Assembly (NCBI GenBank): GCA_028284045.1
Contig: JANQSN010000036.1
Span: forward strand, 1 to 64,000
Origin: Alphaproteobacteria bacterium
Lineage (GTDB): Bacteria; Pseudomonadota; Alphaproteobacteria; DSM-16000; Inquilinaceae
Direction: 5' to 3'
DNA: 64,000 nt
Part shown: piece after piece, positions 25,594 to 36,302 of the stretch
How positions within the stretch are numbered: position 1 is the stretch's first letter
Layout: every line of letters begins with the position of its first letter
The notes under the pieces: generated by a model
Databases searched by the model: none
Seen by the model: only the letters and a program-made list of their open reading frames with translations
Told to the model about the DNA's origin: nothing
Made by a program: the position numbers and the translations under genes

Positions 25594-25887
25594 TCAGCCG
25601 TAGCGCAGCAGGGTCGCCATCCAGGCGGCCGCGATGGCCAGCGCCCAGACGATGGCGCCGTCGGTCAGCCCGAGCCAGGCCAGATGGATGAACGCGGCCG
25701 ACAACAGCCCGATGAAGAAGCGGTCGCCGCGGGTCGTGGTGATCGGCAGGAAGCCGCGCCGTTCGGTGGTCGGCTGCGCCAGCTCCCAGATCGTCATCAG
25801 GCTCAACAGGCCAACGATGGTCAGGAAGAAGCCGCCGGTCACCCAGGTCCAGGCCATCCAGCCGAAGCTGTCGTGCAGCCAGGTCAT
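25594..25887 (-). CDS. glpU: small membrane protein of glycerol ABC importer (DUF2160)
   Basis: This 97-residue protein has three predicted membrane helices (WTWVTGGFFLTIVGLLSLMT; FFIGLLSAAFIHLAWLGL; IVWALAIAAAWMATLL) and the DUF2160 segment ERRGFLPITTTRGDRFFIG. It always lies between the permease and binding-protein genes of this importer type. The role is uncertain; it may be an accessory membrane subunit. Confidence 0.88.
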   Translation of the reverse strand: MTWLHDSFGWMAWTWVTGGFFLTIVGLLSLMTIWELAQPTTERRGFLPITTTRGDRFFIGLLSAAFIHLAWLGLTDGAIVWALAIAAAWMATLLRYG

Positions 25888-25907
25888 CGCTCGTCGTCCC
25901 TCGCCGC

Positions 25908-26714
25908 CTATACCCGCCCGAGCGCGAAGCCCTTGGCGATGTAGTTGCGCACGAACCAGATCACCAGCGCGCCGGGGATCAGCGTCAGCGTGCCGGCCGC
26001 CGCCAGGAGACCCCAGTCGAGCCCGGCAGCACTGATCGTGCGGGTCATGGTGACGGAGATCGGCTTGGCGTCGGTCAAGGTCAGCGTCCGCGCCATCAAC
26101 AGCTCGATCCAGCTATACATGAAGCAGAAGAACGCGGTGACGCCGACGCCGTTGCGCACCAGCGGCAGGAACACCGTGACGAAGAAGCGCGGGAAGCTGT
26201 AGCCGTCGATATAGGCCATCTCGTCGACTTCGCGCGGCACCGAGGACATGAAGCCCTCCAGGATCCACACCGCCAGCGGCACGTTGAACAGGCAATGCGC
26301 CAGCGCCACGGCGATATGCGTGTCGAACAGCCCGACCGCGTGATACAGCTCGAAGAACGGCAGCAGGAACACCGCCGGCGGCGCCATCCGGTTGGACAGC
26401 AGCCAGAAGAACATGTGCTTGTCGCCGATGAACCGGTAGCGCGAGAACGCATAGGCCGCCGGCAGCGCCACCAGCAGCACGATGGTGACGTTCATCAGCA
26501 CATAGGTCAGCGAGTTGACGTAGCCGAGATACCACGAGCTGTCGGTGAAGATGGTGATGTAGTTGTCGAAGCTGGGGTTGACCGGCAGCAGGCTGAAGGT
26601 GCCGAGAATATCCTCGTTCGACTGCAGCGACATCTTGATGAGCCAATAAAGCGGCAGCATCAGGAGAATGAGATAACAGGTCAGCGCCAAACCGCTGGGG
26701 CGGACTGCCTTCAT
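25908..26714 (-). CDS. glpQ: glycerol ABC importer, permease subunit
   Basis: This 268-residue MalG-type permease has about six membrane helices. The EAA loop is VPREVDEMAYIDGYSFPRFFVTVFLPL, which docks to the ATPases. The C-terminus ends VRNYIAKGFALGRV, as is usual for carbohydrate permeases of the CUT1 class. It follows glpP by 16 bases and pairs with it as a heterodimer. Confidence 0.92.
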   Translation of the reverse strand: MKAVRPSGLALTCYLILLMLPLYWLIKMSLQSNEDILGTFSLLPVNPSFDNYITIFTDSSWYLGYVNSLTYVLMNVTIVLLVALPAAYAFSRYRFIGDKHMFFWLLSNRMAPPAVFLLPFFELYHAVGLFDTHIAVALAHCLFNVPLAVWILEGFMSSVPREVDEMAYIDGYSFPRFFVTVFLPLVRNGVGVTAFFCFMYSWIELLMARTLTLTDAKPISVTMTRTISAAGLDWGLLAAAGTLTLIPGALVIWFVRNYIAKGFALGRV

Positions 26715-26730
26715 CGTTCCGGCCCTCCCG

Positions 26731-27603
26731 TCAGCGCTTGTCGGCCTGGCCGATGCGGGTGATCGCCGTGTAGAACATCCAGCAGATCAACAGCACGATC
26801 AGGAAGTAGATGATGGAGAAGGCGGCCGCGGGCCCCAGGTCGCGCCGCTCGATCGCCCAGTTGGTCAGCACGATGGACAGGAAGTTCGTCGCGTTGCCGG
26901 GACCGCCGCCGGTGACCACGAAGGGCTCGGTGAAGATCATGAAGCTGTCCATGAAGCGCAGGAGGACGGCGATGGTCAGCACGCCGCGCAGCTTCGGCAG
27001 CTCGATATAGCGGAAGGTGGCGTAGCGGCTCGCCCCGTCGATGCGGGCCGCCTGGTAGAAGGCCGGCGGGATCGCGCGCAGGCCCGAATAGCACAGGAGC
27101 ACGACCAGCGGCGTCCAGTGCCAGACATCCATCAGCACCACCGTGATCCAGGCGTGCAGCGGGTCGTCGGTGTAGTTGAACTCGATGCCCAGGTCGGCCA
27201 GCGTGTGCCCCAACAGGCCGATATCGACCCGGGCGAAGAGCTGCCAGATGGTGCCGACGACGTTGAACGGCACCAGCAGCGGCAGCGCCAGCACGATCAG
27301 GCACAGCGGCACCAGCCAGCCGCGCGTCGGCAGCGTCAGGGCGATCATCACGCCCAGCGGGATCTGAATGGCCAGGACCAGGCCGGAGAACAGAAGCTGC
27401 CGGCCGAGCGCGTCGTGCAGCCGCTCGTCGGCCAGCACGGATTCGAACCATTCCGTGCCGACGAAGATCCACACACCGCCGCCGAAGCTGTCCTGCACGG
27501 AGTAGTTGACCACCGCCATCAGCGGGATGATCGCGCTGAAGGCGACCAGCACGAAGACCGGCAGGATCAGGAACCAGGCGCGGTTGTTCTGGACCTTGTT
27601 CAT
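26731..27603 (-). CDS. glpP: glycerol ABC importer, permease subunit
   Basis: This 290-residue MalF-type permease has about six helices (for example FLILPVFVLVAFSAIIPLMAV). The EAA loop is IPPAFYQAARIDGASRYATFRYIELPKL, and the conserved FTEPFVVTGGGPGNATNFLS follows. It lies 18 bases downstream of glpT. Confidence 0.92.
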   Translation of the reverse strand: MNKVQNNRAWFLILPVFVLVAFSAIIPLMAVVNYSVQDSFGGGVWIFVGTEWFESVLADERLHDALGRQLLFSGLVLAIQIPLGVMIALTLPTRGWLVPLCLIVLALPLLVPFNVVGTIWQLFARVDIGLLGHTLADLGIEFNYTDDPLHAWITVVLMDVWHWTPLVVLLCYSGLRAIPPAFYQAARIDGASRYATFRYIELPKLRGVLTIAVLLRFMDSFMIFTEPFVVTGGGPGNATNFLSIVLTNWAIERRDLGPAAAFSIIYFLIVLLICWMFYTAITRIGQADKR

Positions 27604-27621
27604 CAGGGCTACTCCGTCGCC

Positions 27622-28716
<1,095 letters not shown>

Positions 28717-28740
28717 GGGTCGAACGAGCTCCCCGTCGCC

Positions 28741-29868
28741 TCAGGCCGGGCCGGCGCCGGCGGTCTTGGCCAGCACCGGTGCCGCACCGGCTGGGCCGTG
28801 CGGCGACGCCGCCAGCCGATCGGCCGCGTCGAAAGCATAGAGCCGGTCGGGATCGACATAGACCGTCACCGGCTCGCCGAGGCGGAAGGAATGCACCCCC
28901 TCCTCATGGCTGACCAGGTTCAGCCCGTTGTGGCGGACATGCACGAAGGTCTCCGCCCCGCTGATCTCCGACAGCTCCACCGTGCCCGACAGCGACACCG
29001 CACCCGGTCCGGCCGGCGCCAGGTCGACATGGTGGGCGCGCACACCGAAGCGGTAGGCGCCGTCCGCCAGGCCGGCGAAATGCACCGGGCGGCCGGCCCG
29101 CATCTCGCCGCCGAACTGCACCTCGCCGCCGGCGATCCGCCCGGCGATCAGGTTGATCGGCGGATCGCTGAACACCTCGCCGACCCGCACGCTGGCCGGG
29201 TTGCGGTAGACGTCCACCATCTCCCCGATCTGCAGCACCCGGCCGGCATCGACGACGATGGCCTGGCCGCCGAGCAACAGCGCCTCCTGCGGCTCGGTGG
29301 TGGCGTAGACCACGGTGGCGCCGCCGGTCTGGAAGATGTGGCGCAGCTCGGTGCGCAGCTCTTCGCGCAGCTTGTAGTCGAGATTGACCAAGGGCTCGTC
29401 GAGCAGCAGCAGCCGCGCCCGCTTGACCAGCGCGCGGGCGAGCGCCGTACGCTGCTGCTGGCCGCCGGAAAGCTGGCCCGGCAGCCGGTCCAGCAGATGG
29501 TCGATATGCAGGAGGGCGGCGGTGTCGCGCACCCGCCGGTCGATCTCCGGCCCGGGCAGCCGCGCCCGGCGCAGCGGTGCGGCGATGTTGTCGTACACCG
29601 AGAAGGCCGGATAGTTGATGAACTGCTGGTAGACCATGGCGACATCGCGGTCGCGTACGCCGGCCGTCGTCCGGTCGGCACCCTCCACCAGGACGCGGCC
29701 GGCCGTCGGCCGGTCGAGCCCGGCGAGCAGCCGCAGAATCGACGTCTTGCCGGCGGTGGTGGGCCCGAGCAGGACGTTCAGGCCGTTGGGCACCAGCGAC
29801 AGCGACATGCCGTAGAGATGCGTTTCGCCCGCGACCGTCTTGGTCACGCCGTCCAGCGTGACGGTCAT
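28741..29868 (-). CDS. glpS: glycerol ABC importer, ATPase lacking the switch histidine
   Basis: A 375-residue CUT1-type ATPase. Walker A is GPTTAGKT (35-42), a T-T variant, and the signature LSGGQ (133-137) is canonical. Walker B is LLLLDEP (Asp157, Glu158). The H-loop position is threonine: YATTEPQEA, Thr191, instead of VTHDQxEA. The C-terminal half is the TOBE/regulatory region. It is the first gene of the importer set, 268 bases downstream of glpD; that gap holds no gene and no recognised operator. Confidence 0.92.
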   Translation of the reverse strand: MTVTLDGVTKTVAGETHLYGMSLSLVPNGLNVLLGPTTAGKTSILRLLAGLDRPTAGRVLVEGADRTTAGVRDRDVAMVYQQFINYPAFSVYDNIAAPLRRARLPGPEIDRRVRDTAALLHIDHLLDRLPGQLSGGQQQRTALARALVKRARLLLLDEPLVNLDYKLREELRTELRHIFQTGGATVVYATTEPQEALLLGGQAIVVDAGRVLQIGEMVDVYRNPASVRVGEVFSDPPINLIAGRIAGGEVQFGGEMRAGRPVHFAGLADGAYRFGVRAHHVDLAPAGPGAVSLSGTVELSEISGAETFVHVRHNGLNLVSHEEGVHSFRLGEPVTVYVDPDRLYAFDAADRLAASPHGPAGAAPVLAKTAGAGPA

Positions 29869-30136
29869 CGCCGGCCGTCCTCGGCCGCCGCAGACGCCCG
29901 GCCGCCGTCAGCGGTAGCGCCGGGCAATCGCATCGGTGGGGGAGCGTAAGCCCGCCGCGACGGGCGAGCGCAACCAGACCGAACCCGCCAGACGGGTCGA
30001 CAACCCTTCACCCGGTGATGACCTCCCGAACCCCTTTTCCGCGGAGCCGATGGGCCGTCCGCGCCTTATTAACAAAACGGTAGGCCAGCGATCGGTCGAT
30101 GGCAAACGCGAATTTCCGCCGCCCCTGCCGCCGGGA

Positions 30137-31840
30137 TCAGACGGCACCCGCGCCGGCCTGCGCGGCAACAGGCGCGTTTGGAGGCGCGTCGGCGGCCGGA
30201 TCGGCCGATGATGGCGCGGCTGCGCGATCGCCGGCTGTCGTGGCGAAATACTCTGCGATCCGCGCTTCGGCGGCGTCGCCGAACAGGATGCGCGCCGCCT
30301 CAAGGAGACCGGCGGACTGTCCGATCGTCTCCGGCCGGGCGACCAGCGCGATCTTGGAGCGGCGGCGCAGGAAGTCCGCCAGCGTGACCACCATCTCGCG
30401 ATGCGCCGTCAGCTTCAATTCGCCGCGGGTGTACTCCGTACCCTCGATCAGCACGGCCGCCTCGGCCGGGTTTTCGCGGATCCGCTCCAGAAGATCGAAG
30501 GCCGCCATGCCGTACCGGCGCCAGTAGCGGCGGCTGAGCGGCTCCGACGCCGACGGCGCCGTCAGCGCGTCCAGCCCCATCAGCCGGGCGCGATGATGGA
30601 ACTCCGCCGCCGTGGCGGCCGGCGGCTCGCCGTACCAGCGGTAGCGCGGATAGGGCAGGTCGACGCCGCAGCGCCGGACATGCTCGCCGACCTCGTCGCC
30701 GACATTGACGCAGTCGGTCAGCTTGCCGCCGAAGATGCTGATATGCCGTTCGGGCGCGTTCACATCCACCGCGTGCTTACGCGAGAGAGCCAAAAAGTCC
30801 CGCCCCTCGCCGGTGGTCTGGCGCACGGCCAAGGGCCGCACGCCCCAGCGCTCCGCGATGATGTCGGCACGGCTGAGCGGCCGGGCGAGCCGGAGCCGGA
30901 CGTTGATGTTCTCCAGGATGAAGTCGCGGTCCTCGTCGGTCACCGGGGCCGCGGGATCGTCGACCCTTGTGTCCGTCGTGCCGATGCAGGTGCGCGCGCC
31001 CATCGGGATGACGAAGAAGAGGCGCCCGTCGCTGGCGAAGAAGGCGAGCACCCGACGCTCCGCCGTCAGCCGGTCGACGATCAGGTGCACGCCCTTCGAC
31101 AGCACGTGCCGGTGTTCGGTCGTCTGGCCGGTCAGCCGGTTGTGCGCGTCGACATAGGGCCCCGCAGCGTTGATCAGCACCCGCGCCCGGATGGTCAGCG
31201 CCCGGCCGCTGCGCCCGTCGCGTGCCGCGACCGACCAGTCGCCCGAGGCGTCGCGGGTGCCGCCCAGGCTCTCCACATAGTTCGCCGCGACGCTGCCATG
31301 GTCCATCGCCTGGCGCACGAAGTTGAAGACGAAGCGGCTGTCATTGTCGAAGAGATAGGCGTCGGAATACTCGAACCCGCCGGCCACCCGATCGGTCTCG
31401 ATGATCGGCTCCGCCGTGCCCAGCCCGGCCCGCGACAGCAGGCGCGGGATCCGCGTGAAGCCGTTGCCGATCAGCCAGTAGAGCCAGGTGCCGGCATAGA
31501 GCTTCAGCCGGCTGTGCCGGAACCCCGGCGGCACGGAGGTGAGGAAGCGGATCTCCTGCACCGTGGAGGGGAAGTTGCGGATCAGGTGATTGCGCGACAG
31601 GCACAGCTTGCGCACCAGCGCGAAGTCGAAGGTTTCCAGATACTTGATCCCGCCCCAGGCGAGGTTGGAGCTTTCCTGGCTGGTCACCCCGGCGAAGTCG
31701 CCGCGGTCGATCAGCGCGACGCGCGCACCCTTGCCGGCCAGCGCCGCGGCGGAGACGGCGCCGTTGATACCGCCGCCGATGACCAGGGCGTCGAAGCGCT
31801 CCGATTCCAGCCGCGCGATGTTGGCCTGCCGCAGATCCAT
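30137..31840 (-). CDS. glpD: aerobic glycerol-3-phosphate dehydrogenase
   Basis: The protein is about 567 residues from ATG 31840. The FAD-binding site is DALVIGGGINGAVSAAALAGKG, then RGDFAGVTSQESSNLAWGGIKYLE. Further motifs are ARVLINAAGPYVD, SKGVHLIVDRL, FFVIPMGARTCIGTTDT and the C-terminal ISIFGGKLTDC. It oxidises glycerol-3-phosphate to dihydroxyacetone phosphate at the inner membrane and passes electrons to quinone. The C-terminus has an Ala/Pro-rich tail. It follows glpK, separated by a palindromic repeat element. Confidence 0.95.
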   Translation of the reverse strand: MDLRQANIARLESERFDALVIGGGINGAVSAAALAGKGARVALIDRGDFAGVTSQESSNLAWGGIKYLETFDFALVRKLCLSRNHLIRNFPSTVQEIRFLTSVPPGFRHSRLKLYAGTWLYWLIGNGFTRIPRLLSRAGLGTAEPIIETDRVAGGFEYSDAYLFDNDSRFVFNFVRQAMDHGSVAANYVESLGGTRDASGDWSVAARDGRSGRALTIRARVLINAAGPYVDAHNRLTGQTTEHRHVLSKGVHLIVDRLTAERRVLAFFASDGRLFFVIPMGARTCIGTTDTRVDDPAAPVTDEDRDFILENINVRLRLARPLSRADIIAERWGVRPLAVRQTTGEGRDFLALSRKHAVDVNAPERHISIFGGKLTDCVNVGDEVGEHVRRCGVDLPYPRYRWYGEPPAATAAEFHHRARLMGLDALTAPSASEPLSRRYWRRYGMAAFDLLERIRENPAEAAVLIEGTEYTRGELKLTAHREMVVTLADFLRRRSKIALVARPETIGQSAGLLEAARILFGDAAEARIAEYFATTAGDRAAAPSSADPAADAPPNAPVAAQAGAGAV

Positions 31841-31898
31841 GGGGGTTCCGTTCAAGAGTGGGGCTCGAAACCAATCGCTAGGTCGATCCAAAGGTGAG

Positions 31899-32028
31899 CC
31901 CCTCCCCCTTGATGGGGGAGGGATCGGGTGGGGGTGATGATGCCACGGCTTCGGTCGCCCGACCGTCATGCCGCGCCGCAACCGTCGAGATCACCCCCTC
32001 CCAACCCTCCCCCATCGAGGGGGAAGGC
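31899..32028. repeat. dispersed palindromic (REP/MITE-like) element, copy 2
   Basis: It starts CCCTCCCCCTTGATGGGGG and ends CCCTCCCCCATCGAGGGGG (from 32005), matching copy 1 at 15996. Inner inverted arms are GGGGGTGATGATG and GATCACCCCC. The central part is about 40 bases longer than in copy 1. It sits inside the glpK-glpD intergenic space, so it is probably transcribed. Confidence 0.75.
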
Positions 32029-32062
32029 TTCAACAGGGTGCGGCGATGAATATCACTTAGAC

Positions 32063-33565
32063 TTAATCGTCCCGCGCCCAGCCCTTGGCAAGGGCCACCG
32101 CCCTCAGCCAGCGCCGATGCAGCCGGTCGCGCGTCTCCGCCGACATCGCCGGCTCATAGCGCCGGTCCGCGCGCCATTGAAGCGCGAGATCGGCTTGATC
32201 AGACCAGACGCCGGTCGCCAGACCGGCGAGATAGGCCGCGCCCAGCGCCGTTGTCTCCGCAATCGCCGGCACGACCACCGGCACGCCCAGGCTGTCGGCC
32301 TGGAATTGCATCAGGACGTCGTTGGCCGACGCCCCACCGTCGGCGCGAAGCTCGCTCAAACTCACGCCGCTGTCGCGCATCATCGCCTCCACCACGTCGC
32401 GGGTCTGGTAGGCCATCGCCTCCAGGGTCGCGCGGGCGAGATGGGCGCGCGTCGTGCCGCGCGTCGCCCCGATGATCAGCCCCCGGGCGTAAGCGTCCCA
32501 ATGCGGGGCGCCCAGGCCGACCAGCGCCGGCACGAAATAGACGTCGCCGGTGTCGGGAACGGACGCGGCGAGGTCTTGCGTCTCCGCCGCCGCGCCGATC
32601 AGGCCGAGCCCGTCGCGCAGCCATTGCACGCCGGCCCCGGTGACGAAGATCGCCCCCTCCAGCGCGTACTCCACCGGCCGGTCGCCGAGCTGCCAGGCGA
32701 TGGTGGTCAACAGCCGCTCGTTGGAGAAGACGGGCTCGGTACCCGTGTTCATCAGCACGAAGGAGCCGGTGCCGTAGGTGTTCTTGGCCATGCCGGGCGC
32801 GTAGCAGGCCTGGCCGAACAGGGCCGCCTGCTGGTCCCCGGCGATGCCCGCCACGGGCACCGTCCGGTCGGGGAATAGCCCGCTGGCGGTCCCATAGACC
32901 TCCGAGGAGGAGCGGACTTCGGGCAGGATCGCCCGGGGGATGCGCAGGAGGTCGAGCAGGTCGTCGTCCCAGCGCCGCTCCGCAATGTTGAACAGCAGCG
33001 TGCGCGAGGCGTTGGTGACGTCGGTCAGATGCGCCTGCCCGCCGGTGAGCTGCCAGACCAGCCAACTGTCGATGGTGCCGAAGGCGATCTCGCCGGCCTC
33101 GGCGCGGTCGCGCAGGCCGTCGATATGGTCGAGCAGCCAGGCGATCTTGGTGCCGGAGAAATAGGGGTCGATGACCAGACCGGTCTTAGCGCGGATCCAG
33201 TCCTCGTGGCCCGCCTCGCGCAGCCGGTCGCAGACATCCGCCGTGCGCCGGTCCTGCCAGACCACCGCGGGACAGACCGGCTTCCCGGTGCGGCGGTCCC
33301 ACAGCACGACGGTCTCGCGCTGATTGGTGATGCCGATGGCCGACAGCGCCCCCGGATCGATGCCGGCGGCGCCGATCGCCTCGTCCACGACGCGCCGGGT
33401 GACCGCCCAGATTTCCAGCGCGTCGTGCTCGACCCAGCCGCCTCGGGGGTAATGCTGGGTGAACTCCGAATAGGCGCGGGCGCAGAGCCCGCCGCCGGCA
33501 TCGAAGATCAGGATGGTGGTGCCGGTGGTGCCCTGGTCGATCGCCAGCACATAGCCTTCCGCCAT
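32063..33565 (-). CDS. glpK: glycerol kinase
   Basis: This 500-residue FGGY kinase has the phosphate loop [13 protein letters not shown], then [19 protein letters not shown] and [10 protein letters not shown]. Substrate residues are in [14 protein letters not shown], the adenosine motif is [17 protein letters not shown], and [17 protein letters not shown] is near the end. It phosphorylates glycerol entering by the GlpSTPQUV importer, feeding GlpD. First gene of the glycerol cluster. No glpR gene is in the window. Confidence 0.97.
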   Translation of the reverse strand: MAEGYVLAIDQGTTGTTILIFDAGGGLCARAYSEFTQHYPRGGWVEHDALEIWAVTRRVVDEAIGAAGIDPGALSAIGITNQRETVVLWDRRTGKPVCPAVVWQDRRTADVCDRLREAGHEDWIRAKTGLVIDPYFSGTKIAWLLDHIDGLRDRAEAGEIAFGTIDSWLVWQLTGGQAHLTDVTNASRTLLFNIAERRWDDDLLDLLRIPRAILPEVRSSSEVYGTASGLFPDRTVPVAGIAGDQQAALFGQACYAPGMAKNTYGTGSFVLMNTGTEPVFSNERLLTTIAWQLGDRPVEYALEGAIFVTGAGVQWLRDGLGLIGAAAETQDLAASVPDTGDVYFVPALVGLGAPHWDAYARGLIIGATRGTTRAHLARATLEAMAYQTRDVVEAMMRDSGVSLSELRADGGASANDVLMQFQADSLGVPVVVPAIAETTALGAAYLAGLATGVWSDQADLALQWRADRRYEPAMSAETRDRLHRRWLRAVALAKGWARDD

Positions 33566-33601
33566 GGTGCGCCTGGTCCTCCCGCGTTTCTTCGCGCGTT
33601 G

Positions 33602-33624
33602 GCCCGCGGCGTCGGGCCGCGGGC
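33602..33624. promoter_or_regulatory. hairpin upstream of glpK
   Basis: GCCCGCGGC (33602-33610) pairs with GCCGCGGGC (33616-33624) around a five-base loop, 37 bases before the glpK ATG. There is no T-tract in either direction. It may be a leader structure or the end of the upstream gene's transcript. Confidence 0.35.
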
Positions 33625-33706
33625 GGGAGGCTTCAGGCTAGCGCACCCCCCCGCCCCGCGGGCAAGAGCGTTGGGCGCGGGGGCGTCCCAGGACGGCGTG
33701 GTCGGC

Positions 33707-34192
33707 TCAGCCCTGCCGCCAGCGGACGATGGCGGCGGTGACCACGGCGAACAGCACATGGCCGGCCAGGGCCACCCAGGTGATCCCGGTGAAGTTCAAG
33801 AAGGGCGGGTTGCCGGCGATCAGATGCGCCAGGATGTAGAGCGCCAGCACCCACAGCGCCGCGCCGTAGAGGATCGACAGCGGCAGCCAATGCAGCCAGG
33901 GCACGAAGCGCCGGCCCAGCGGCTGGACGATCCACATCCACCCCACCGGATAGGCGATGACGCCTGCCAGGTAGTGCAGCAGATGCGCCGCCGGCCGGTA
34001 GCCCTCCCCGGTCAGCACCGAGACGATGTTGTTGGCCAGCGGGATCGGCGCAAGGTTGGCGTAGCCCAGCATCGGGCTGAGGCTCTGGCCGAAATAGTCG
34101 AACGCCACGGTCGACACGCAGCCGGCCAGGATCATGGTCCACAAGGTGGACAGGGTCAGCGGCGGAAAGCCGGGTCGGGCCGAATTGGACAT
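33707..34192 (-). CDS. hypothetical membrane protein
   Basis: The 161-residue protein has four or five predicted membrane helices (LWTMILAGCVSTVAFDYFG; LLHYLAGVIAYPVGWMWIV; LPLSILYGAALWVLALYILA; WVALAGHVLFAVVTAAIV). A His-containing loop HLLHYLAG and WLHWLPLS are noticeable. I do not recognise the family. Codon use is like the core genes. It is upstream of glpK on the same strand but separated by 140 bases and a hairpin. Confidence 0.7.
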   Translation of the reverse strand: MSNSARPGFPPLTLSTLWTMILAGCVSTVAFDYFGQSLSPMLGYANLAPIPLANNIVSVLTGEGYRPAAHLLHYLAGVIAYPVGWMWIVQPLGRRFVPWLHWLPLSILYGAALWVLALYILAHLIAGNPPFLNFTGITWVALAGHVLFAVVTAAIVRWRQG

Positions 34193-34320
34193 CGCGCAAA
34201 TCCCCTCAGGTCTTGGGCAACGGCCACCACCTTCGGCGGCCCGCCCCCGTCGATTGCGCCCCTATGGATGCCAACACTACCGGTGCGGGTTACGTCGTCC
34301 AGCTCGGCGTTGAACGGAAA

Positions 34321-34402
34321 GGCCCCGCCACAAGGGCGGGGCCATCAGAGCTTCGGGAAGGGTTGTTATCCCCGATTTCCCGAAGCTGCCGCCCGAAGGC
34401 GG
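34321..34402. terminator. cluster of three hairpins downstream of the PemK-like gene
   Basis: Hairpin 1: GGCCCCGCC/GGCGGGGCC (34321-34343), followed on the minus strand by TTTCC. Hairpin 2: AGCTTCGGGAA/TTCCCGAAGCT (34349-34359 with 34377-34387). Hairpin 3: CCGCC-CGAA-GGCGG (34389-34402). The first can terminate leftward transcripts. The tight series is unusual and may be a structured RNA. Confidence 0.5.
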
Positions 34403-34463
34403 TCTTCCAAGCCCGATACCGAAGCAGAGCGGGTACTCTTCTAATGTAGTTTCCTGCTCGGTG

Positions 34464-34862
34464 TCAGTCAACGAATCCCAATGCGACGCGCACACATGTC
34501 TTTATGGCCGTCATATCATCGGCCGGCATGGTAAAGGTGACGTAGGATCGCTTCCCACCACGGCCGCGGATCTTGATCCGGTCCAACCGATCGACGCTGA
34601 CTGTCGAGAGCATATCGCACTTCGCCCATATCGGTCCGCGCGCCAGGGGATAGGCACCCGCGCTCAGCCGGTGGTGGTAGAGTTCCGTTGGCTTCGGTTC
34701 GGTGCCGCTCAGCGGAACCACCGTGCAGAGTTTCGGCCGAGAGCGGAAGCGTGGCGAGACGATCACAACCGGACGAACCTTCACCATCTCTGGCACAATG
34801 AATCCGGTTCCAAAGTCACAGATTAGGATGGTACCCGGGGCCGGATGGAACGAAAGGGGCAT
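34464..34862 (-). CDS. PemK/MazF-like toxin family protein, orphan
   Basis: The 132-residue protein from ATG 34862 begins MPLSFHPAPGTILICDFGTG, then MVKVRPVVIVSPRF, KLCTVVPLSGTEP and GPIWAKCDMLSTVSVDRLDRI. These match the PemK/MazF endoribonuclease fold: G-x-I-x-x-C-D-F, then K-x-R-P-V-V. No antitoxin frame was found on either side. The gene is AT-richer than its surroundings (about 55% GC) and lies 178 bases from a tRNA 3' end, which suggests acquisition. Whether it is an active toxin is open. Confidence 0.78.
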   Translation of the reverse strand: MPLSFHPAPGTILICDFGTGFIVPEMVKVRPVVIVSPRFRSRPKLCTVVPLSGTEPKPTELYHHRLSAGAYPLARGPIWAKCDMLSTVSVDRLDRIKIRGRGGKRSYVTFTMPADDMTAIKTCVRVALGFVD

Positions 34863-35039
34863 CGACAAAAGGAAACCCGAGATTCGGACAACCGCAAGCC
34901 GCACCATGGCTCGCAATTCGGAAAGTGACCAGCCTTCGCCAATTCTTAGGGTTGCACAAACCGGCTACCTCAGACGCAACTCTTATCAACTAGGCCGTTC
35001 GCCGCAGCCTTGAAATACCCCATAACTCGTTGATTCAAT

Positions 35040-35116
<77 letters not shown>

Positions 35117-35206
35117 GCCGTGCGGGCCATCGTATAGCCGGTCGGCCCGGCTCTGGGAAATGCTAAAGCGATGCCGGGTCGACACGGGGACCCACGCACA
35201 TGCCGG

Positions 35207-35785
35207 TCAGCGGCGACCGCCGCGCTTCGGTGCGGGCTCCCCGCCCGCCAGCAATCGGCGGAACCGGTGCAGCTCCGCCAGCAAACCCTCCAGCTCCGCG
35301 CGCACCGACGGTGAGAGGCCGCCGGCACCGGCGTCGGCCGGTGCTTCGGGCGCGGCCGGTGCCGGTCCCCGGTCCGCCTCGAAGGGCAGCTCGTCGGTGG
35401 CCGCTTCGCCGCCCGGGGCCTGCGGCACCGCCGCGGGACCGGCGGTCTCGCCGCGACCCTCACGCAGTAGGCGCTGCACCCCCTTGATCGTATAGCCGTC
35501 CTGGTAGAGCAGCGTCTGGATGCGGCGCAGCAGAGCGACGTCTTCGGGACGATAGTAGCGCCGCCCGCCGCCGCGCTTCAGCGGCCGCACCTGGGAGAAC
35601 TTGGTTTCCCAGAACCGCAGGACGTGCTGCGGCACCTCCAGGTCCTCTGAGACCTCGCTGATGGTCCGATAGGCGGTCGCCGACTTGCGCACCGGGCGTG
35701 GCCTCTCACCGGGATCGTCGCCCGTGTCGTCCGCCGCCAGGATCGCCGGGCCGGCGGCGCCCGCCTCCGGCACGTCGCCGCTCAT
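35207..35785 (-). CDS. MerR family transcriptional regulator
   Basis: The 192-residue protein has an N-terminal MerR winged helix-turn-helix (about 35-105; [62 protein letters not shown]). A low-complexity Ala/Pro/Gly linker follows, then a basic C-terminus. It is the standard alphaproteobacterial gene that follows ihfA. It has no metal-binding cysteines. The target is unknown. Its ATG overlaps the ihfA stop by four bases. Confidence 0.9.
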   Translation of the reverse strand: MSGDVPEAGAAGPAILAADDTGDDPGERPRPVRKSATAYRTISEVSEDLEVPQHVLRFWETKFSQVRPLKRGGGRRYYRPEDVALLRRIQTLLYQDGYTIKGVQRLLREGRGETAGPAAVPQAPGGEAATDELPFEADRGPAPAAPEAPADAGAGGLSPSVRAELEGLLAELHRFRRLLAGGEPAPKRGGRR

Positions 35786-36135
35786 GGCCGCTCCGCCGCG
35801 CGCCCGCCGCCCGACCCATCGTCGTCGCCCTCAAGCTCCGCGACTTCGGCGTTGATCCGCTTTTTCAGCACATGCGAGGCGCGGAACACCAACACCCGCC
35901 GCGGCGAGATCGGCACTTCCTCCCCGGTCTTCGGGTTGCGGCCGACGCGCTCGCGTTTCTGGCGAACGGAGAAGCTGCCGAACGACGAGATCTTCACCAT
36001 CTCGCCGCGTTCCAGCGCGTCGGAAATCTCATCCAGCACGGTTTCCACCAACAGCGCGCTCTCGTTCCGCGACAGCCCGACCTCCTGGTACACGGCCTCG
36101 CTGAGTTGCGCCCTGGTGAGCGTCGAGTTCGTCAT
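35782..36135 (-). CDS. ihfA: integration host factor subunit alpha
   Basis: The protein is 117 residues from ATG 36135 ([19 protein letters not shown]). It shows the HU/IHF fold, with [20 protein letters not shown], then [23 protein letters not shown], including the DNA-intercalating Pro. The C-terminus carries an extra acidic/glycine tail. It bends DNA as a heterodimer with IhfB. Confidence 0.95.
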   Translation of the reverse strand: MTNSTLTRAQLSEAVYQEVGLSRNESALLVETVLDEISDALERGEMVKISSFGSFSVRQKRERVGRNPKTGEEVPISPRRVLVFRASHVLKKRINAEVAELEGDDDGSGGGRAAERP

Positions 36136-36302
36136 GGCCACCCCCCTGGCCGAACACGAGCCCGAACGGTCCCCTCCGGCCGAGCCCAAAAGGCACGGTA
36201 CTGTCCGGAGATTCTTCAGTCAAATGCAAAGGGTTGGCGTTCTTCCTTAACGCCGCAAACGGGCCGGCCGCATTTTCGCCCTAGTGTGGCTTCGAGGCCG
36301 CC

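Noticed and set aside
32063..33706. A glpR/DeoR operator upstream of glpK
   Set aside because: Only a GC hairpin was found; no repeat resembling a GlpR site could be supported.
34863..35039. An antitoxin gene upstream of the PemK-like gene
   Set aside because: The 177 bases contain no frame with a start, ribosome site and antitoxin-like sequence.
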